From Platynereis dumerilii (lineage: Eukaryota; Annelida; Polychaeta; Phyllodocida; Nereididae), in the NCBI GenBank assembly GCA_026936325.1, contig JAPTHN010000008.1, positions 52,679,706 through 52,743,705 of the forward strand: a stretch of 64,000 bases of DNA. The letters run 5' to 3'. Of the stretch, positions 57,250-64,000 are shown in pieces. The notes beneath the pieces were generated by a model that saw only the letters and a program-made list of their open reading frames with translations, was not told where the DNA came from and searched no databases. Position 1 is the first letter of the stretch; every line of letters begins with the position of its first letter. The position numbers were made by a program, and so were the translations under genes.

Positions 57250-57480
57250 TTTACCCTCGGCAATGCATATTGCCGTCGGGTATTGTAGTTAGTATGGCAA
57301 ATTTTTGTCCGTCCGGCGGGCGGCCGGGCAGGCGGGCGGGTGGGCGGGTGGGCGGCGTCACACAATGTGTATTGGCCTCTGTGCCAAAACTATTACACCT
57401 ATATATATGAAATTTGACACATGAATGGGTCTTATAGTGTTAATGTGCCTTTTTGAGTTCATATCTATACAATGACTACA
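57250..57480 (+). repeat. G-rich dispersed-repeat-like block
   Basis: taccctcggcaatgcatatt leads into a G-rich tract at 57311-57356 built of GGCGGGC, GGGTGGGC and GGGCGGGT words, then a text-like conserved stretch (tgtgccaaaactattacacc). The opening word taccctcggc also occurs in the 5660 and 5751 repeats. Confidence 0.5.
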
Positions 57481-59147
57481 GTTTTTGTAAAATATTGAAA
57501 ATTCTGAAAAATTATTATTTTTCTTTTCCGGACCAGAACTCGGAAACGGTTATACCTATGGGCATAAAAATTGACCATAACTTGTATTAAATGCCCTAGT
57601 TGTGCCTTTTGGGGTTCTATACGCTCTTACTAAAATTAATTACAAAAAATTTACCAAAAATGTAAAAAAATCAGTTTTTTCAACCCTCTGTAGTTCCATC
57701 AATTTTGGGGTTAGATGTTTGAAATTTTGTGGTTAGTTGTCTAAAATATAGCCCTTTAAACTACTCGAATCATTTACAGGGTCCATTTAACTAATTTTGC
57801 GTAAAAACCAAAAAACTGAAAAAATGTGCAATTTTTTACATTTTTCTTTAATTTAGGTCTGTCACACCAAAACAGTAGTAACTATATTGGTAAAAACCTA
57901 AAGGTATTATAGTTAAACTTATCAAAAAGGAACTTTTATGGCCATATTGTAGTTTATGCAGTTTTTTAGGCCGACTGAACAAGTTAAAAATTCACAAAAA
58001 TGTGAAAATATCAACTTCCTGACCATTTCGTTTCTAATGAAGTCATGCCATGCTCTTGAATGTGAACAAAATGAATAAACATGACTGAAACACATGGTTG
58101 TCATGCATATATATGTTATATCATCAGATATTTGAACATGAAAAGACGGAAATTGCTAAAAATAGACAAAAATCGGTAGACTTTTGAATTGTAATATTTC
58201 AGTCAATTTTGGATCTTGGTTACTAAAAATGCCACACAACGTGTCCCAAGTGTATGTTTTAATCATATTCTTCCTCAAAATTTATGTGTTTAAATATAAT
58301 AATAAATTATATAAAGACAAATATGCTTTATGCACATAGTTTTGACTCAGGGTGCCTTACCATTAAAAACTTTAGACAAGAAATCTCAAATCCCCATTTG
58401 TTACTCTTTTGCTCAAATCTAACATTGATGTAAATTTAAAAAAAATTAAAATGTCATTCTTCTTTTATTTAGATTATTGCATAAAACTGAATGTGTTCAT
58501 ATCATGATTGCAGAAATTATGCCACTAAATACAGGGTTATTTAGAAATTTACTTGGCTTGCTACAAAACCTAATTTCTATGAATTTCGATATTTAATTTT
58601 ATATCTAAAGATATTATAGGATAAATCTGTATTTTAATTAATTACAAAACTCACCCTAAGCATATTTTAGCACCTTGAAGAGAACAAGTGTCATCCTTTG
58701 TTGGGGTGCAGCTTTTGTTGAATGGGCATTATGTAACATGATGTCACTAATCCTCTCCATTGACCAAACCCAAGATTAAAGGGGAGGGTATAGAAGCAGT
58801 TGCATAGCACCCTTATCTTTCTGAAAAAATTCCTTTTTTTCTTAGAAGTGTGTTCAAAGTGTATTGATGACCTAAGTTTTTTTAAATCTTTAACATATAT
58901 AATGAAATTTCCAATTTGAATGAGAAATGTAATCCCAGTAGAGGCTGACATATGACTTTTTATATCCCATGCAGGCTTTTTTTTTTATTTTCAACTATTG
59001 TTATGTCCCCAAGTTTGGACAGTATTTAACATTTTTGTGGTTAACTAGCAAATGTGTTAGTCTCAAAAAGTATCTGTAGGCCAATTATTTATGTTTTTAG
59101 GCAGGCCTTATATTCAGTATTCATAATTTATGATAAGAAAAGGTAGC

Positions 59148-59148
<1 letters not shown>
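57481..59148. other. Gene-free stretch, nothing recognised
   Basis: AT-rich with long A/T runs; no credible frame over 90 codons and no bounded repeat recognised. Confidence 0.35.
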
Positions 59149-59244
<96 letters not shown>

Positions 59245-59296
59245 CAGACATCAGATAGATAGATTGATTAATTGATTGATTGATTGATTGATTGAT
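59149..59296. repeat. (GATA)n then (GATT)n microsatellites
   Basis: About 23 GATA units at 59149-59244, then an interrupted part and about seven GATT/ATTG units to 59296. Confidence 0.97.
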
Positions 59297-60110
59297 CAAC
59301 TATATTGTGTTATGTAATACATCCAGAGAATCATGGATAGATGGATGATTGGCACTTTACCTCCTGCATTCATACACTTGGTAGACTAATTAGGACAGGA
59401 GGAGGACACAGCAATGGGGTGACCCTTTTATTTCATTCTCTGGTCGGTTAATGCACTTTTCAGCTTTTTTTGGACATGACTGAAATTCCCTCAAATGATG
59501 CTCAATTAAAGGCATTTGTGCAGTTCTACTCCAAATTTTTGACACCAGGAGTCTAACATAATACTTCAAGGAACTTGTTTGAATTTTGGTCTGTGTAGTT
59601 TTTTTTTTGCCCATTAAAGATGCCAAAAATGGCTCACTTTCAACTAAAACGCCATGGAATCAAATATTCAAAAGCAAGCCTCCAGCATCATGTAGTGCTG
59701 CTTCCCTGCTTTTATTTGACACCTTATTTGCATTTCCACGATTAAAATTCAACCCTCGGTCTCTTTTTTTAGTGATTTTTATCAGCTAAACATGGCACTT
59801 TTTCCTATAAAAGAATACAGTGACCACCCTCCCCCAATTTTTTTACCTCATACGGAAAAATTTGGAAATATACAGAACTGATTCTAATAGAGCAGCATTT
59901 CTAAAAATAGCAGAATCAGCCTCAAAAAGCTAAAAAATGCATTAACCCACCAGAGTTGCAACATCTCTTTTCAGTACCTTGAATCTGTTGAATGCTAGGG
60001 CAGGGTAATTTGTCAAAATTAAATACAATAGAAAATCATATAAAAGTGGACATTCCATTCATCAAACAACATTTTCCATCAGCCAGAAAAAGTAAATAAG
60101 AATATGTGCA
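59297..60110. other. Gene-free stretch, nothing recognised
   Basis: No supported gene or bounded repeat. Confidence 0.3.
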
Positions 60111-60117
60111 ATGTACA

Positions 60118-60513
60118 TGGCCAATTGTGCAGCGCACGTAAAATGTACGGTGCTCTTTCTTGCGTATTTCGTACGTAAATTGACTGTTTTCACGTATGAA
60201 ATACGTACGAAAATGTACGTACGTAAAACATACGTAAATTTTTGTATGAATTTCATTCATGTCAACTTGGTTTTTGGTCTTTTTAATTTGATTTGTTTGC
60301 TGATTTTTTTTACATAGGCCAATGTAAGGTCTTAACTGGTGATAACCATATTGCATCAAAATGGCCAAAGTAAATAAAAAGTCCTGTCAGAAATTTGTAT
60401 GATTTCGTACGAAATTCGTACGAAAATGTACGTACGTACAACGGATCGGCTCTTTTTTGTGAGTTTCGCGCGTAGAATTTACATACGTAATTCGTACGCT
60501 GCACAATTGCCAG
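60118..60513. mobile_element. Palindromic MITE rich in TACGTA
   Basis: Inverted ends TGGCcAATTGTGCAGCGCACG and TGGCAATTGTGCAGCGTACG. Interior arms repeat tacgta, cgtacg and aaatgtacgtacgta words. About 395 bp, no gene. The target duplication is unclear. Confidence 0.7.
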
Positions 60514-60888
60514 TGTAGCTTTGGTGATTTGCACATCTTAGTTTGATTGAAACCCAGAAGTTACCATCATCCCCACGCAAGATGGTAGTTTATACCACTT
60601 CAAGTGCATAATCTCATATGCTCAAATTCTTTGCCCATGTTTTAATAGTTTTCCTTCCTTTTTTTTGTGGGGGGGGGGCCTGGGCTTCCTGCTGCCAAAC
60701 CTCACCGCCAGTAGGCCTACGTCAATGGATTTCATCTCTTCAGAATAGCCTGCTGAATAGCCGAGGGTATGCTGCCGCGCAGCCTATGTTTTTATTTCAC
60801 AGCCAATTGATGTTATTCTCAATCTACAAATGGCAGGATGGGCATATATAACTTTTGAAACAAGTTTGCTAATGGAAATGCCTGCTTT
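60514..60888. other. Gene-free stretch before the duplicated block
   Basis: Contains a G9 run near 60670. No gene recognised. It ends at the breakpoint of the segmental duplicate. Confidence 0.3.
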
Positions 60889-61738
60889 TCAGTTTTTGGC
60901 TGTTTGTCAAAAATTGCCAAAAATGACTTAGGCCAATTTTGCTGTAGGCTGACAATGTGTAATTGTACCATATGTTTGGTTCAGTTTTGTAGTAGAATTT
61001 GTAATATCCTTCTACTGGCAATTCCCATTAATCAGCCAATTAAAGCTTTGGGGGAATTGTGCAAATAACGTTCAATCAATCAATCAATCAAAAATATCTT
61101 TGAGGAAACTGAAGCTTGTAAAGTCATTGGGGGGGGGGGAGAATTACTTCGAAAGAAGCTTTTATTCAATTTTTTTTTAGACTACCTGCGCTGAATGCTC
61201 CATCTACGAAACTTGTTGCATTACTGGCCTTGCCATTTTAATATGTGCTTAAAATTGATTTGCAATGGACACCGATAGATCCTATTGAGGAAAATGAACT
61301 CACTTCTTCAGCAGTAATCAGTCGTCGGTGTGTGTATAAATGTTTATCAATTTGTGTATCAAAGTGTGTATAACTGTGTACCAATTTAAGGTTTGTATCC
61401 ATAAATTAGTGTTAATTAGTTTAATTCGGTTTAATGCGTGCAATCAATAATTAAAGATGTGTACACATGTAGTTTGACATACGCTGAAATTTATGTAAAA
61501 GTTACAAATAAAAATTTTCGTAATTTTCTTTTCTTTTTCCTTTATGATTTCTCTGTGTGACATCCACTCTATAATTTAACAAAGATCTGCTATCATAATG
61601 CAGAACTGCAACTTGCCTAATAGTAAAATTAAACGATGTAGTGATATCGGTCACAATTGTGTAAATTAATATAAATTTGTATATATAGCATCAATATCCA
61701 TACTTGAGGCCTCGAGCCAATTGGATGTCCATCAATAA

Positions 61739-62930
61739 ACAACAAAACATGCACCGCTATTTTACAATTGTCCTATACACAGATCTCACCAAAGCCTTTG
61801 ACTTAGTCAACCACAACATTCTTCTTTACAAGCTAAAACATACTGGAGTCGCTCATAAACCTTTTCGAGGAATACTTAAGAGATCGGACGGCATTAGTTG
61901 ACTCTAAATCAGATATACGACAAATTAACTGTGGTATACCATAAAGCTCAGTACTTTGTCCAGTCTTATTTTCAATATACATCAATGACATTCATAGATC
62001 TGCAGAAGGCAGGATTCCTCTATTTGCTGATGATACAAATATTTTCACAAAAACAAAAACCCGCTCCTATTAAAGCAGCAGATAATCCTAAAATTCAGTG
62101 AGTTAAACCAGTGGTTTGCTGAATATCTGGGAGTGATTCTCGATAAAAAATTGACCTGGAAAGAGCAAATTTTTGACCTTGACACTAAATTGATCAAATT
62201 AATAAGGTCTTTTAAAATCATCAAGAATTGGTTACGCAAAAATGAAAACTAAAACTGTACTATGCCTATTTCCACTCTAAAGTTAAATATGGGATACAGA
62301 TATATATGGACCTGCCTCATTGAATAACATCCAGGTGCTTAAAATAGGATAATAGATATCTTATTCGTGCTTGAGTTCTACACTCCCACCAATTGTATAC
62401 TGAAAAAGTATCATTTAACCACAATAAGGGACTTATGCAATATTTCAACTGCCCAATTTATCTATACACATCAATCAAAGCTACTCCCTAAAGTATTTAC
62501 AAACTATTTCTATCCAGTATCTCACACAGTTGAAAGAATGACAAGACAATCTAACTCACTAAGTACAAATAGAGTTTAATACAGAACAAGCCAAGAAAAT
62601 GACCCAGTATGCAGGTGCAAAATTATTAAATGGAATAAATTAAAATTCAAGTCAAGATCTGTCAAAACTTTCTGCTTCTATATTGAAAAAAAAACAAAAC
62701 AATAAAAACTTACTAAATGTGCAAATATTTACTAATAACATTTTTATAAAGCAAAACTCATCAAAATATTGCTGTCGGACAATGGTTGTAATAATCAATT
62801 GTAAATTTGATGAATTCCAATCAATTGCAATAATGCAATATTAATATTTCTACATCTACACACCTTAGTACAGGGCTCAAGCCCGATAAGCAAAATGCTT
62901 CTCATACATACATACATAAGCATGAACAGT
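61739..62930 (+). mobile_element. Decayed CR1/L2-like LINE, copy in block 2
   Basis: Same decayed reverse transcriptase as 38130-39420 with the same stops and frame changes, so it was dead before the block duplicated. About 107 bp before the YLGVILDKK segment is missing. It ends in the same (CATA)n tail at 62905-62920. Confidence 0.8.
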
Positions 62931-63576
62931 GACATTAATTTAGACAAAATGCTTGTGATAGAAATGAACAGCAATGGCGTAAAGTACAGTCATCGACAGA
63001 AGTTTTGTCGTTACCATGATGTTCTAGATGCTACTGCTCATATCTTGATTGTGGTTGACTGATTTTGTCAAGGTATGGCTTAAATGAAAGCTAAATGCTT
63101 ATTTGACATGATTATATTGTGAAGGTAAAGTTTTGTCAGAGTCAGAATATTCCACAAATTAATATGGACAGTATGTCCAAAATATGCTGGGACAAAATTT
63201 TTGTAGCATTGAATAAAATAAAGCCGAAAAATTGCCTTAAATGATTTTGAAATTCGGAAAATGATGCAATAACATCAGAGCATTTAGCCAAGGTGTAGCT
63301 GAAAGACAAGACAAATACTTTGCATGACTTCTTGACCCTGTAGGACAATATTCATGGGGTTCCATGACGACTCATTGCGAAAATCAACATATTATTGATA
63401 AAAATCATCAAATATGGCAGAAAATGCTGCAAAATGCCATTTAAAGCTCAAAAGTAATCTTGGAATAATTTTCTCTGCATCCTGTACTATTTTGGTGGAC
63501 ATTGGTTGAGGGACATTGAGATCATTCCATTTCTGGTGACCATGCACAGTCTAGAGGTAAGGATTTAAGTCTGGAT

Positions 63577-63960
63577 CTATTTGGCTGGGTGGTCATTCCA
63601 GAATTTATCCAGTTTATTTTTAAAAGAGTTTAAGCTGGGGGCTGTGACTACGTTGTCTGGTAGGGAGTTCCAGTGACGGACAATCCGAACTCTGAAACTA
63701 TATTTCCTAATGTTGTTGTTTATTCCTCCAACCACAAGCAACTTCAGGCTATTTCCCCGTCTGCCTGCCATTTCTCTCTTCAGGTCTAGTGACACCAGAG
63801 GGTCGTAGATGTTGTTGATGATTTTGTATGTGTCGATCATATCACCACGGAGTCTTCTAAAGACTAACATGGTGAGACCTAGTTGTTTTAACCTGTCAGT
63901 GTACTCTATTCCCTTGAAGCCATTGACCCGTCTAGTCGCAGCTCTCTGTACTGACAGAAA
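63577..63960 (-). mobile_element. LINE reverse-transcriptase C-terminus, uninterrupted copy
   Basis: Open minus-strand frame reading LSVQRAATRRVNGFKGIEYT, then RRLRGDMIDTYKIINNIY and FRVRIVRHWNSLPDNVV, ending FKNKLDKFWNDHPAK and a stop. Typical of the C-terminal tail of CR1/L2-like LINE proteins; 5'-truncated. Confidence 0.85.
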
Positions 63961-64000
63961 GTGTTAAAGTAAATTTCAGTACATTACTTCAGCTAAATTG

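Larger units (their letters stand above)
60889..64000 (+). repeat. Duplicated block, copy 2 (runs off the window)
   Basis: Matches 37286-41497 base for base with scattered changes, lacking the 981-bp MITE and about 107 bp within the LINE. Ends in the sequence (ttcagctaaattg) that lies 440 bp upstream of the lectin C ATG in copy 1. Confidence 0.93.

Noticed and set aside
59114-59299. Frame encoding SIYLSIYLSIYLS repeats
   Set aside because: Translation of the GATA microsatellite.
60889-63960. Two LINE copies (38130 and 61739) as independent insertions
   Set aside because: They share the same disabling changes and the same flanks, so they were copied with the block.
1-64000. CRISPR array or prokaryotic operon structure
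   Set aside because: Introns, SINEs, LINEs and MITEs show a eukaryotic nuclear sequence; short repeats are microsatellites, a minisatellite or transposon ends.

Overview
The window looks like AT-rich, transposon-dense, intron-containing nuclear DNA of a marine invertebrate, most likely a deuterostome such as an echinoderm or hemichordate. That is inferred from the gene types (tandem secreted C-type lectins, an orphan rhodopsin-like receptor, an ankyrin-bearing immune-type protein) and from the many CR1/L2-like LINEs, tRNA SINEs and hAT, Tc1/mariner and Harbinger-like MITEs. No species can be named from the sequence alone.

Layout. 1-2.5 kb: a diverged tandem repeat, then one large minus-strand exon of an ankyrin-type gene that stops where a Mab-21/cGAS-like nucleotidyltransferase core would begin. 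2.5-21.6 kb: no host gene found; a mosaic of nested non-autonomous DNA transposons, SINEs, microsatellites and one unusual 850-bp double palindrome. 21.8-53.4 kb: three plus-strand copies (A, B, C) of a three-exon secreted C-type lectin gene, each in a duplicated block with shared 5' and 3' flanks. Between A and B lie an orphan 2.8-kb DNA transposon and a triple nest (pogo/Tigger-like element, then LINE, then Tc1-like MITE). Copy C has taken up at least five further insertions, including a full-length 4.4-kb LINE with an intact 1048-residue EN-RT protein. 54.9-55.8 kb: a minus-strand seven-transmembrane receptor exon. 56-60.9 kb: repeats. 60.9-64.0 kb: a near-identical second copy of the block that lies between lectins B and C, which predicts a fourth lectin gene just past the right edge.

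The paralogous lectin blocks act as natural empty-site controls. They fix the ends and target-site duplications of a 981-bp MITE (3-bp TSD), a 152-bp hAT MITE (8-bp TSD) and the 4.4-kb LINE (about 4-bp TSD). The three lectins are nearly identical in the N-terminal domain and first half of the CTLD but clearly diverged in the exon carrying the ligand-binding loop. That contrast is the most biologically interesting signal here.
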